NCBI RefSeq assembly: GCF_036245865.1
Contig: NZ_BTTW01000003.1
Location: 806,001 to 870,000, forward strand
DNA: 64,000 nt
DNA from: Corallococcus caeni
Lineage (GTDB): Bacteria; Myxococcota; Myxococcia; Myxococcales; Myxococcaceae
Reading direction: 5' to 3'
Below the pieces are notes generated by a model, which was not told the DNA's origin, searched no databases, and saw only the letters and a program-made list of their open reading frames with translations. Below, piece after piece: positions 1 through 8,650 of the stretch. The position numbers and the translations under genes were made by a program. The first letter of the stretch is position 1; every line of letters starts with the position of its first letter.

Positions 1-948
1 CTCGTAGGCCGGTGGGATCCCACCGGGCCCATGGCCGGCGGGCCCCGGTGGGGTCACACCGCGACGCTGTTGCCGGATGGCCGGGTGCTCATCGCGGGAG
101 GAAGCGCTCAGAAATGGAGCTTCTTCCTCGACTCGACGGAGCTTTACGACCCGGTCACGAACACCTGGACCCCTGGCGCCCCCATGAACGTGCGCCGCCT
201 CTACCACTCGGCGACGTTGCTGCGTGACGGCCGGGTCCTCGTCGCGGGAGGCGAGGGCTTCGAGTTCTATTCCGCTCGGGCGGAGCTCTACGACCCGGCC
301 ACGAACACCTGGACTCCGACGGGCTCCATGGCCCAGGGCCGCTCCAGGCAGCTGGCGGCGCTGCTTCCCGACGGCAAGGTGCTCGTGGCGGGAGGCGAGG
401 ACATGAGCGGCGGCCTCACTTCCGCGGAGGTATACGACCCGGACACGGGCACCTGGAGTCCGGCGGGCGCCATGGCGGCCCCCCACTTCTTCTCCGCGGC
501 GGTGCTGCCCACGGGCAAGGTGCTCACCACGGGAGACGCCGATGCCGAGGTGTATGACCCGGCCACGAGGAGCTGGAGCCCAACCGCGCCTCCGCTCGCG
601 CACCTCGGTGTCTGGCCGGTGGTGCTGCCCACGGGCAAGGTGCTCGACGTGAGAGGCAGGGCGGCGCAGTTGTATGACCCCGTCCTGAACACCTGGAGCC
701 TGACGGCCATGCCGCTCGAGCCCATTGGCGGCCCGGCGGTGCGGCTGCGCGACGGCAGGGGGTTCGTCGTGAGCTGGGTGGCGGAGCTCTATGAACCGGG
801 CTCGGGCACGTGGAGGATGGCTCCTGCGCCGGCCATCCTTCGTAGCGGGTACACGGTGACGGCGCTGCTCGACGGCAGGGCGCTCGTCGCCGGCACACCC
901 CCCAACACCGAAACGGACGAGGAGTCGGCGGAGGTCTTCACGCCATGA
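1..948 (+). CDS. Kelch-repeat beta-propeller protein, 5'-truncated by window edge
   Basis: The reading frame is open to base 1 and the first codons already look like a kelch blade, so the true start lies upstream; the ATG at 31 is internal. About 315 residues are visible. They hold roughly six blades with the repeated core HTATLLPDGRVLIAGG followed by ELYDP.T.TW.P. Galactose-oxidase-type kelch propellers of this kind occur in many copies in myxobacterial genomes, where they are usually secreted or surface proteins of unknown role. No catalytic residues can be assigned. It is convergent with the next gene, with a 26-base G+C-rich gap that contains the palindrome gcggcgccgc. Its specific function is unknown. 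Confidence 0.85.
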   Translation, partial: LVGRWDPTGPMAGGPRWGHTATLLPDGRVLIAGGSAQKWSFFLDSTELYDPVTNTWTPGAPMNVRRLYHSATLLRDGRVLVAGGEGFEFYSARAELYDPATNTWTPTGSMAQGRSRQLAALLPDGKVLVAGGEDMSGGLTSAEVYDPDTGTWSPAGAMAAPHFFSAAVLPTGKVLTTGDADAEVYDPATRSWSPTAPPLAHLGVWPVVLPTGKVLDVRGRAAQLYDPVLNTWSLTAMPLEPIGGPAVRLRDGRGFVVSWVAELYEPGSGTWRMAPAPAILRSGYTVTALLDGRALVAGTPPNTETDEESAEVFTP

Positions 949-974
949 GGCGCGCGCGGCGGCGCCGCACCCGG

Positions 975-1574
975 CTACTTCACCGTGTCGGTCGCCACCG
1001 CGCCGTTCGGAGCCGCGCTCCCGGCGGCCGAGGCCGAGGCCTTCGCTTCGGCCTCGGCGAGGTCCTTCAACGTGGCGAGCCCCGCCTCGAAGTCCGAGCC
1101 GACCATCTTGTCCACGTCCATGAACACGGAGAACGCCTTGCTCAGGAAGCCGTTCTGGCCAGACATCACCCACGTGACGCGGGTGTCATTGCCGGCCGGC
1201 TCGAACCGGAAGACCGTTTCGTTGGTGGCCTCGAACGGCTTGACGAAGTCGAGCTGGAGCTGGATCTGCTCGGGCGGCTTGAGCGACGCAATGGTCATCT
1301 TGCCCTCGCTGGAGTTGTCCGTGCTGGTCCAGGTGACCGAGTGGCCCACCGTGGCGGGAACGCCCGCGTAGGTGTCCTTCCGGACGGGGTCGGGCTTCAT
1401 GAACGGCGACCAGGTCGCCACCTTGTTGAAGTCCGCCACGAGCCCGTACACCACGCTGGCCGGCGCGCGCACCGTGGTGGAGCGCTTGATCTCGAAGTTG
1501 GAAGGACGTGTCGCGACGAAGCCGAGGAACGCGACGAGGACGACGGCGGCACCGAGCAGGATCTTCTTGAGCAT
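975..1574 (-). CDS. SRPBCC family protein with N-terminal membrane anchor
   Basis: This 199-residue protein starts MLKKILLGAAVVLVAFLGFV, a single hydrophobic segment that acts as an uncleaved anchor or signal. A START/Bet v1-like (SRPBCC) domain follows, recognisable from FEIKRSTTVRAPASVVYGLV and the later V.W..S.DN.SEGKM block. SRPBCC domains form a deep hydrophobic pocket and bind or process small hydrophobic ligands; the ligand here is unknown. The C-terminal 30 residues are Ala- and Ser-rich, low-complexity and probably disordered. I chose the start because GAGGAG lies about seven bases upstream of this ATG. The same frame stays open far upstream into pncB, but that is antisense coding shadow. 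Confidence 0.82.
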   Translation of the reverse strand: MLKKILLGAAVVLVAFLGFVATRPSNFEIKRSTTVRAPASVVYGLVADFNKVATWSPFMKPDPVRKDTYAGVPATVGHSVTWTSTDNSSEGKMTIASLKPPEQIQLQLDFVKPFEATNETVFRFEPAGNDTRVTWVMSGQNGFLSKAFSVFMDVDKMVGSDFEAGLATLKDLAEAEAKASASAAGSAAPNGAVATDTVK

Positions 1575-1790
1575 GCGGGACTCCTCATTCCGACGTGGAT
1601 TTGCCCCTACGTCGAACGAGCCCCCGGGAAATCGACGCGCCCGGAATCTTTTCCGGGGCCGCGCCCAACCCCTCGGAACCACAGGGAGGACACCCAAGGG
1701 GGAACCCGCCTGGGAGCGCCCTTGAGGCGACGGTCCCGCTCCACGGCCCACGGCCATACCTTCATGACGGTGCGCGAAGGGAGGGAACCC

Positions 1791-3146
1791 ATGGCGCCGG
1801 CACTCCTCACGGACCTCTATGAGCTCACGATGGTGGACGCCTACCTGGCCGAGGGGCTCAACGAGGAGGCAGCGTTCAGCCTCTTCGTCCGCCGGCTGCC
1901 CGCGCGCCGCAACTTCCTGCTGGCGTGCGGCCTGGAGCAGGCCCTCACCTACCTGGAGACGCTCCGCTTCTCCCCAGCCGACCTCTCCTGGCTGGAGTCG
2001 CTGGGGCGCTTCTCCCGGCAGCTGCTGGACTGGCTGGAGCACTTCCGCTTCACGGGGGACGTCCACGCCGTGCCCGAGGGCACCCCTGTCTTCGGCCAGG
2101 AGCCGCTGCTGGAGGTGGTGGGGCCCCTGCCCGAAGCGCAGCTCGTGGAGACGTATCTCATCAACCAGGTGCATCTCCAGACGCTGGCGGCCTCCAAGGC
2201 GGCGCGGGTGGTGGAGGCCGCGCGAGGCCGGCCCGTGGTGGACTTCGGCGTGCGGCGCATGCACGGCGAGGACGCGGGGCTCAAGGTGGTGCGCGCCGAG
2301 CATGTCGCCGGGGTGAGCGCCACGTCCAACCTCCAGGCCGCCCAGCGCTACGGCATCCCCGTGGCGGGCACCCTGGCGCACAGCTACATCCAGGCGCACG
2401 ACGACGAGCTTGCCGCCTTCCGCGCGTACGTCCATCGGTTCCCGGAGACGACGCTGCTGGTGGACACGTACGACACGCTCGAGGGCGTGCGGAAGGTGGT
2501 GGCGCTCGCGAATGAGCTCGGGTCGGACTTCCACGTGCGCGCGGTGCGGCTGGATTCGGGAGACCTGTTGTCGCTCTCGCAGCAGACCCGCGCGCTGCTG
2601 GACGCCGCGGGCCTGGAGCGCGTGCGGATCCTCGCGAGCGGCGGGCTGGACGAGGACGAGGTGGCACAGCTGCTCGCGCATCAGGCGCCCATCGACGCCT
2701 TCGGCGTGGGCACGGCCATGGGCGTGTCCGACGACGCGCCCGCGCTGGACATGGCCTACAAGCTGGTGGAGTACGCGGGCCGGGGGCGGCTCAAGCTGTC
2801 ATCGGGCAAGGTGCTGCTGCCCGGACGCAAGCAGGTGTTCCGCGAGGAGCAGGACGGCGTGGCGAGGCGGGACGTGCTCGCGTGCCATGACGAGGCGCTG
2901 CCCGGACATCCCCTGCTGCGGCGGGTGATGGACGACGGCCGGCGGCTGGAGGGCGCCTCTCCACCGCTCGCGGTACTCCAGGCGCATGCGCGAGAGGCGC
3001 TGGCGCGGCTGCCCCTGGAAGTGCGGCGGCTGGAGCCGGCACGGCCTCCCTATCCGGTGGAAGTGAGCGCCGCGCTGAGCGCCGCGAAGGAGCAGGTGGT
3101 CGCCGGGTTGCGCGAGCGGCTGGCCGTCTCTCGCGCTCACCCGTGA
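1791..3146 (+). CDS. pncB: Nicotinate phosphoribosyltransferase
   Basis: This 451-residue enzyme makes nicotinate mononucleotide from nicotinate and PRPP with ATP hydrolysis, the entry step of the NAD salvage (Preiss-Handler) pathway in the cytoplasm. The start MAPALLTDLYELTMVDAYL is the typical N-terminus of the family. Other family hallmarks are DFGVRRMHGED, SATSNLQAA and GTLAHSYIQ, where the His is the residue phosphorylated in this family, followed by VRLDSGDL and GVGTAM. I chose the ATG at 1791 because GGAGGG lies six bases upstream; an in-frame ATG at 1764 would add nine residues of no homology. It stands alone and is divergent from the SRPBCC gene. Confidence 0.93.
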   Translation: MAPALLTDLYELTMVDAYLAEGLNEEAAFSLFVRRLPARRNFLLACGLEQALTYLETLRFSPADLSWLESLGRFSRQLLDWLEHFRFTGDVHAVPEGTPVFGQEPLLEVVGPLPEAQLVETYLINQVHLQTLAASKAARVVEAARGRPVVDFGVRRMHGEDAGLKVVRAEHVAGVSATSNLQAAQRYGIPVAGTLAHSYIQAHDDELAAFRAYVHRFPETTLLVDTYDTLEGVRKVVALANELGSDFHVRAVRLDSGDLLSLSQQTRALLDAAGLERVRILASGGLDEDEVAQLLAHQAPIDAFGVGTAMGVSDDAPALDMAYKLVEYAGRGRLKLSSGKVLLPGRKQVFREEQDGVARRDVLACHDEALPGHPLLRRVMDDGRRLEGASPPLAVLQAHAREALARLPLEVRRLEPARPPYPVEVSAALSAAKEQVVAGLRERLAVSRAHP

Positions 3147-3210
3147 GCAGCCGCGCCATGCTTCCGGGCCGCTTGGCAGCCCGAGGACCGCACGCACCTT
3201 GGCGGGCACC

Positions 3211-4644
3211 ATGCTCCTCTCCTCCCCCTCCCTCCGGACGGCCCGCGCGATCGGGTTGTCATTGTTCGTGATGGCTTTCGTGATGGCGCTCTCGTGCCAG
3301 GGCTCCGCGCCCTCCGCGCCCGAAGAGGCCCTGGAGGAGAAGTCGCGCCTCGTCCTGGAGCCCGGGCAGCTCGTCGTCTCCATCACCTTCGATGATGCGA
3401 GGGCCAGTCAGGTCAACGCGGCGCCCCTGCTGGAGGCGCGCGGCATGCGCGGGACCTTCTTCGTCAGCAGCGGGCGGCTCGGCATCCCAGGCTACCTGAC
3501 GGTCGATCAGATCCGTCGGTTCCAGGCCGCCGGACATGAGGTGGGCGGCCACACGATGTCGCATGTCCAGCTCCCCACGCTGGACGTGGACTCGCAGCGG
3601 CGCCAGGTGTGTGACGACCGCGTCGCCCTGGTCAACGCGGGGCTGCGGGTGACGTCGTTCGCCTACCCGTCCGGAGCCCGGGACGCGACCACCGAGCAGG
3701 TCGTCATCGACTGCAACTACAACTCCGCGCGGGAGTCTGGCGGCCTGCGGACGCCGGACAGCTGCTCGGGTTGCCCGTACGCGGAGACCGTTCCGCCGCA
3801 GGACGCCTTCGCCATCCGCAACCACGGCTCCATCCAGAGAACCCAGACGCTGTCGGACCTGCAGGGGCTGGTGCTGCGCGCCGAGTCCGCCGGAGGTGGC
3901 TGGTTGCCCATCGCCTTCCACGAAATCTGCCCGGGGCCGTGCCCCACCTCCGAGACCTACGGCATCAACGTGTCCACCTTCACGGCCTTCCTGGACTGGC
4001 TCGCGGCGCGCGCCTCGCGAGGCACGTTCGTGCGCACGGTGGATCAGGTCATCGGAGGCGCGGTGAAGCCGCCCGTCAACGGGCCGCCGCTGCCCGACGC
4101 GGGCACGCCTCCTCCCACGCAGCTATTGAGGAATCCGTCCCTGGAGACGGACAGCAACGGAGACGGGACGCCGGACTGCTGGCAGCGCGGCGGCTACGGC
4201 GTCAACGCCTTCACGTGGGCGCGGACCTCGGACGCGCATTCGGGGAGCTGGGCCCAGCGCTTGAACCTCACCAGCTACTCCAGCGGAGACCGCAAGCTCA
4301 TCTCGCTGGAGGACCTTGGAGCGTGCGCGCCGGCGCTCACCACGGGCCACCGCTACAGGGTGTCCGCCTGGTACAAGGCCACCGCCGCGCCCCTGTTCAA
4401 GGCGTACTACCGCAACGCCTCCGGCGGCTGGGTGTGGTGGGCCCAGAGCGCCCTGCTGCCCACGCGCGGCACCTACGGCTACGCCGAGTGGACGACGCCC
4501 GCCGCGCCCTCCGCGGGCCTGGGCTTGAGCGTGGGGCTGGCCCTGGAGCGCGTGGGCACGCTGACGATGGATGACTTCAGGCTCGAGGACCTGGGCCCGA
4601 GCCCCCTCGCCCCGCTCGAGCCCGAACCGCCGTCGGCTCAATGA
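3211..4644 (+). CDS. Polysaccharide deacetylase (NodB/CE4) lipoprotein with C-terminal jelly-roll-like domain
   Basis: The protein has about 477 residues. The N-terminus is a lipoprotein signal with lipobox ALSC, so it is probably anchored to an envelope membrane facing outward. A CE4 domain follows: motif 1 is ITFDDARAS (metal and catalytic Asp) and motif 2 is HTMSH (the two metal-binding His). CE4 enzymes remove N- or O-acetyl groups from chitin-like, peptidoglycan or exopolysaccharide chains. After a Pro-rich linker near residue 300, a segment starting LLRNPSLETDSNGDG and ending TLTMDDFRLED looks like a carbohydrate-binding beta-sandwich. There is no strong ribosome binding site. A TTG at 3199 in the same frame is an alternative start. 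Confidence 0.85.
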   Translation: MLLSSPSLRTARAIGLSLFVMAFVMALSCQGSAPSAPEEALEEKSRLVLEPGQLVVSITFDDARASQVNAAPLLEARGMRGTFFVSSGRLGIPGYLTVDQIRRFQAAGHEVGGHTMSHVQLPTLDVDSQRRQVCDDRVALVNAGLRVTSFAYPSGARDATTEQVVIDCNYNSARESGGLRTPDSCSGCPYAETVPPQDAFAIRNHGSIQRTQTLSDLQGLVLRAESAGGGWLPIAFHEICPGPCPTSETYGINVSTFTAFLDWLAARASRGTFVRTVDQVIGGAVKPPVNGPPLPDAGTPPPTQLLRNPSLETDSNGDGTPDCWQRGGYGVNAFTWARTSDAHSGSWAQRLNLTSYSSGDRKLISLEDLGACAPALTTGHRYRVSAWYKATAAPLFKAYYRNASGGWVWWAQSALLPTRGTYGYAEWTTPAAPSAGLGLSVGLALERVGTLTMDDFRLEDLGPSPLAPLEPEPPSAQ

Positions 4645-4648
4645 AGAA

Positions 4649-4661
4649 TGTAAACGTTACA
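4649..4661. promoter_or_regulatory. Inverted repeat TGTAA-N3-TTACA upstream of the NRPS operon
   Basis: The sequence is TGTAAACGTTACA, a 13-base dyad with 5-base arms, just after the deacetylase stop and about 200 bases before the first biosynthetic gene. It sits in a conspicuously A+T-rich island. It resembles operators of LacI-type repressors in general form. The regulator is unknown and no regulator gene is visible nearby. Confidence 0.35.
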
Positions 4662-4858
4662 AGCTGGCTTAAATAGGACACCATGTATAGCCGCCCGGAC
4701 CCGACTTGTAATCGAACTCAGAATCCCTCAAATTCTGGTGTTATCCTGTTAAGTATTTTCTCCCTGTGTCCTCCCCTGGCGTGACCTGCCCCGTCCCACC
4801 TCCATGAGGGGACCGGGCGGCACCGTGCCGGGCGCGAGCGCACGCCGTGATCGCAGCC
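4662..4858 (+). promoter_or_regulatory. Probable promoter/leader of the biosynthetic operon
   Basis: This stretch is visibly A+T-richer than its surroundings, especially 4695-4765, which fits a promoter. It contains a second dyad, CAGAAT-N7-ATTCTG at 4719-4737, followed by the T/A-rich stretch ttaagtattttc at about 4750-4761. No confident -35/-10 pair can be assigned. All four following genes run in the same direction with gaps of at most 140 bases, so this is the likeliest start of one operon. Confidence 0.4.
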
Positions 4859-6460
4859 ATGACCGAACCTCTTTATCGACTCGCGGACGCCACCCTCGTC
4901 GAGCCCCTCGTCCAGGACTTCCAGGCGTGGTGGATGACGGTGGCCCCCATGCCCGCGAGCCTGCACCTGCAGGCGTACCTGGTGCCACTGCTGAAGGCCT
5001 ATCTGCAGACGCCGGACTTCCACGCGAAGGCGGCGAAGGACCCCATGCTCAGCGGCAGCTCGTTCGTCGGGGTGCCGGCGGAGCGCGCGGAGGAGGTGCG
5101 CGCGCTGCTGCAACGGATCACCGCCCGGCAGGAGGAGCGGCTGAAGCTGGCGGAGGCGTTCGACACGTTCCAGAACCAGCTGCTGGCGGAGGCCAAGGGG
5201 CAGTCGCTGGAGCCGCTGTATTCGACGCTGCCGGACGTGCTCAAGGGCAAGGTGGAGCTGGTCTACGACTACGTCAACCGCCCGTCGATGCGCGTGCACG
5301 AGGGCCTGCTGTACCGTGGGCCCCATCACCTGACGGACATCCAGTCCCTGCGGCTGCGCCGCCTCAAGGCGGACGCGGAGCGCGACTCGCTGCTCACCAC
5401 GCCTCGCCTGCGCGGTCCCGGGCAGGTGGACTGGAAGGTGCCCTTCCACGACGAGCGGCTGGACCGCCTCTTCAGCCTGGACATCGAGCCCCGGCCGCTC
5501 GGGTGGATCCGCGACGTGCTGGGTGACGCGGTGGCGTCCGACGCGGAGCTGCTGCCGCTGTTGAGCGAGGCCCCCCAGTCCCTGCCGGAGACGTGGACCG
5601 GCGCCACCCCGCGCGTGCGCTACGTGGGGCACGCCTGCGTGCTGGTGGAGTGGAAGGGCAAGTCGGTCCTCATCGACGCGGTGGTGCCCGTGCGTCCGGA
5701 GGCGCAGGGCCCGCTGCCGCGCATCTCCTTCGCGGAGCTGCCCCGCCGCATCGACTACGTCCTCATCACCCACAGCCATCCGGACCACCTGGACATCGAG
5801 ACGCTCCTGCGGCTGCGGCAGCGCATCGGCACGCTGGTGGTGCCGCGCTCCAGCGGGGCGCTGGCGGGGGACTACTCGCCCCGGCTGCTGGCGCGCTCGC
5901 TCGGGTTCCGCGACGTGCTGGAGCCCTACTTCTACGAATCCCTGCCCCTGCCGGACGGGGAGATCATCGCCGCGCCCTTCATGGGTGAGCACGGCGACGT
6001 GGCCCACGCGAAGACGGCCTGGATCGTCCGCACCGGTCCGGAGCGCCTGTTCTTCGCCGCCGACTCCATGTGCGTGGACGAGACGACCTACCGCGACCTG
6101 CGCGCCACGGTGGGCGACCTGCACACGGTCTTCATGAACACGGAGATCGAAGGCGCCCCGCACACCTGGATGCTGGAGGGCTTCTTCCCCAAGAAGCGCG
6201 ACCGCAAGCTGGAGAAGAACCGCCGGTGCCGCGGCAGCAACTGCGCCGAGGGGCTGCGCCTGCTGGAGCTCGTGGGCGCGAAGCGCCTGTTCAACTACGC
6301 CATGGGCCTGGAGCCCTGGATGGAACACATCATCGGGCCCGCCGCGACCCCGGAGACGCCCCGGATGAAGGAATCCGAGCGGCTCCTCGCCGCCGCGCGC
6401 GAGCGTGGCCTCCAAGCGGAGCGGCTCCAGGGGGCGCAGGAAGTCCACCTGCGCGCCTGA
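4859..6460 (+). CDS. CmlA-type non-heme di-iron beta-hydroxylase (metallo-beta-lactamase fold)
   Basis: This 533-residue protein has an N-terminal domain of about 230 residues and a C-terminal metallo-beta-lactamase-fold domain. CmlA of the chloramphenicol pathway has this size and architecture; it beta-hydroxylates an aromatic amino acid while the residue is tethered to an NRPS carrier domain. From the ATG at 4859 the motif HSHPDH gives H305, H307, D309 and H310. Glu377 (in GEHGD) replaces the His of a hydrolase and Asp402 lies in AADS. These fall on, or one residue from, the CmlA iron ligands as I remember them. It is the first gene of the NRPS operon, which supports a tailoring oxygenase rather than a hydrolase. 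An in-frame GTG at 4847 is a less likely start. Confidence 0.85.
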   Translation: MTEPLYRLADATLVEPLVQDFQAWWMTVAPMPASLHLQAYLVPLLKAYLQTPDFHAKAAKDPMLSGSSFVGVPAERAEEVRALLQRITARQEERLKLAEAFDTFQNQLLAEAKGQSLEPLYSTLPDVLKGKVELVYDYVNRPSMRVHEGLLYRGPHHLTDIQSLRLRRLKADAERDSLLTTPRLRGPGQVDWKVPFHDERLDRLFSLDIEPRPLGWIRDVLGDAVASDAELLPLLSEAPQSLPETWTGATPRVRYVGHACVLVEWKGKSVLIDAVVPVRPEAQGPLPRISFAELPRRIDYVLITHSHPDHLDIETLLRLRQRIGTLVVPRSSGALAGDYSPRLLARSLGFRDVLEPYFYESLPLPDGEIIAAPFMGEHGDVAHAKTAWIVRTGPERLFFAADSMCVDETTYRDLRATVGDLHTVFMNTEIEGAPHTWMLEGFFPKKRDRKLEKNRRCRGSNCAEGLRLLELVGAKRLFNYAMGLEPWMEHIIGPAATPETPRMKESERLLAAARERGLQAERLQGAQEVHLRA

Positions 6461-6598
6461 GGTTGATCCAGGCCCCGTGCACCGGACGCCCCGCGCTCCG
6501 GTGGCACGGTGGGCCCCGCCATGCGTCCGGAGGCCGTGCGGGTCACGGCCTGGCGCACCTGCTGCTCCATCCTGCGCTTTCCCCCTGAGCTCACCCCC

Positions 6599-8650
6599 AT
6601 GAAGACCGCGGCCTCCTCCTCTTCCACGCTCGTGGACCTGCTCGACGAACGCGCGGCGTCCCACGGTGGGCGCACGCTCTTCTTCTTCGAGGAGGACATG
6701 GAGGAAGAGTCCTCCGTCCTGAGCTACGCCGGCTTGCAGCAGCGGGCGCGCCGCATCGCCGCGATGCTCCAGGAGGTCTCCGCTCCCGGCGAGCGCGCGG
6801 TGCTGCTCTACCCACCGGGAAACGAGTACGTCAGCGGCTTCTTCGGCTGTCTGGCGGCGGGCGTCGTCACCGTGCCTGCCTATCCGCCGGATCCGTCCCG
6901 CCTGGAGCGCACCCTGCCGCGCCTGCGGGCCATCATCCAGGACGCCCAGGCCACGGTGGTCCTCACCAACTCCTTCATCCTGTCCATGGCCGACGCGCTC
7001 TTCGAGCTGGCCCCGGACCTCAAGCACCTGCGCTGGGTGGCCACCGACGCGCTGCCCGAAGGCGGTGAGAGCGCCTGGCGCCGGCCCGAGCTGCACGCGG
7101 GCTCGCGGGCCTTCCTCCAGTACACCTCCGGCTCCACCGGCATGCCCAAGGGCGTGGAGCTCACCCACGCGAACCTGCTGCACAACCTGCGCCTCATCCA
7201 CGACGCGTTCGGCATGCACGCCGGGAGCGCCGGGGTCATCTGGCTGCCGCCCTACCACGACATGGGGCTCATCGGCGGCATCCTGGGCACCGTCTACGGC
7301 GGCTTCAGCACCACGCTGATGTCGCCGCTGAGCTTCCTGCGCAAGCCCCTGCGCTGGCTGGAGGCGCTGTCGCGCACGCGGGGGACCATCAGCGGCGGTC
7401 CCAACTTCGCGTTCGACCTGTGCGTGCGCAAGACGACCGAAGCCGAGCGCGCGGCGCTCGACCTGAGCGCGTGGGACGTGGCGTTCTGCGGCGCGGAGCC
7501 CATCCGCCCGGAGACGCTGGAGCGCTTCGTCCAGGCCTTCGCGCCCAGCGGCTTCCGCCGTGAGGCCCTCTACCCATGCTACGGCCTGGCGGAGGGCTCC
7601 CTCATCGTCTCTGGCGTGCAGCGGGGGACCGTTCCGCTGCTGCGCGAGGTGGCTTCGCGGGAGCTGCGGCTCGGGCGGGCCCAGGTCCCCGAGGCGGGGG
7701 CGCCTGCGCAGACGCTCGTGGGCTGCGGGCAGACGCTCCAGGAGCAGGAGGTGCTCATCGTCGAGCCCCGGACCCACGCGCCGCGCGCGCCGGGCGAGGT
7801 GGGTGAAATCTGGGTGAAGGGCGCCAGCGTGGCCCAGGGCTACTGGCGCCAGCCGGAGCTGAGCGAGCGGACGTTCAACGCCCGCACGCACGACGGCGCG
7901 GGGCCCTTCCTGCGCACGGGCGACCAGGGGTTCCTCCAGGACGGACAGCTCTTCGTCGTGGGCCGGCTCAAGGACCTCATCATCGTCCGCGGCCGCAACC
8001 ACCACCCGCAGGACATCGAGGTGACCGCGGAGCACGCCAGCGCCGCGCTGCGCCCCGGCTGCGGCGCCGCCTTCTCCGTGGAGCGCGACGGCGAGGAGCG
8101 GCTGGTGCTGGTGTACGAGCTGGACACGCGGCGGGCGCAGGAGCCGGTGGAGGACGTGGCGCGCGACATCGCCGGGCAGGTGGCCCAGGCGCATGAGCTG
8201 CGACTGGATCACCTGGTCCTCATCGAGCCGGGCAGCCTGCCCAAGACCTCCAGCGGCAAGGTCCAGCGGCATGCGTGCCGCGAGGGGTGGCTGAACCAGG
8301 ACCTACGGATCGTGGCGTCGTGGCAGGCGTCGCCGGACGGCGTGGCGCTAGCGCTGGCGGACGTTCCCGCGCCCGCCGGATCCGAAGCGGTCCCGCGGAG
8401 CGTCGCGGAGCTGGAGCAGTGGCTGCGACAGAACCTGGCGCGGCGCCTGGGCGTGGATCCCGGTTCGTTGGATGTCCGCGAACCGCTGACCCGGTATGGG
8501 CTGGATTCGCTGGGCGCCGTCGAGCTGGCCCACACCGTGGAGAAGGGCCTGGGCGTGACATTGCCCATGGAGCTGTTGCTGAGCGGCCCGTCCGTGGCGG
8601 AGCTGGCGCTGCGGCTCTCCGCGCCCGTGGCCGCGGCGGCTGGACTTCCC
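6599..8650 (+). other. NRPS 1 loading unit: fatty acyl-AMP ligase plus acyl carrier domain
   Basis: Residues 1 to about 590 form a fatty acyl-AMP ligase: YTSGSTGMPKG near residue 176, then WLPPYHDMGLIGG, SGGPNFAFDLC and YGLAEGS, all typical of FAALs. FAALs activate a fatty acid as the acyl-adenylate and load it directly onto the adjoining carrier (Ser637 in GLDSLG). This predicts an N-acylated peptide. Chain length cannot be read from sequence. Confidence 0.92.

Noticed and set aside
945..1790. Long in-frame extension upstream of pncB
   Set aside because: It runs antisense through the SRPBCC gene and has no homology. A good ribosome binding site and the conserved N-terminus place the start at 1791.
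1575..2681. Minus-strand extension of the SRPBCC frame into pncB
   Set aside because: High-G+C antisense shadow of pncB. The signal/anchor sequence and ribosome binding site fix the start at 1574.
4859..6460. Call as a plain metallo-beta-lactamase hydrolase (for example UlaG-like)
   Set aside because: The long N-terminal domain, Glu377 in place of His, and position at the head of an NRPS operon fit the CmlA type better.
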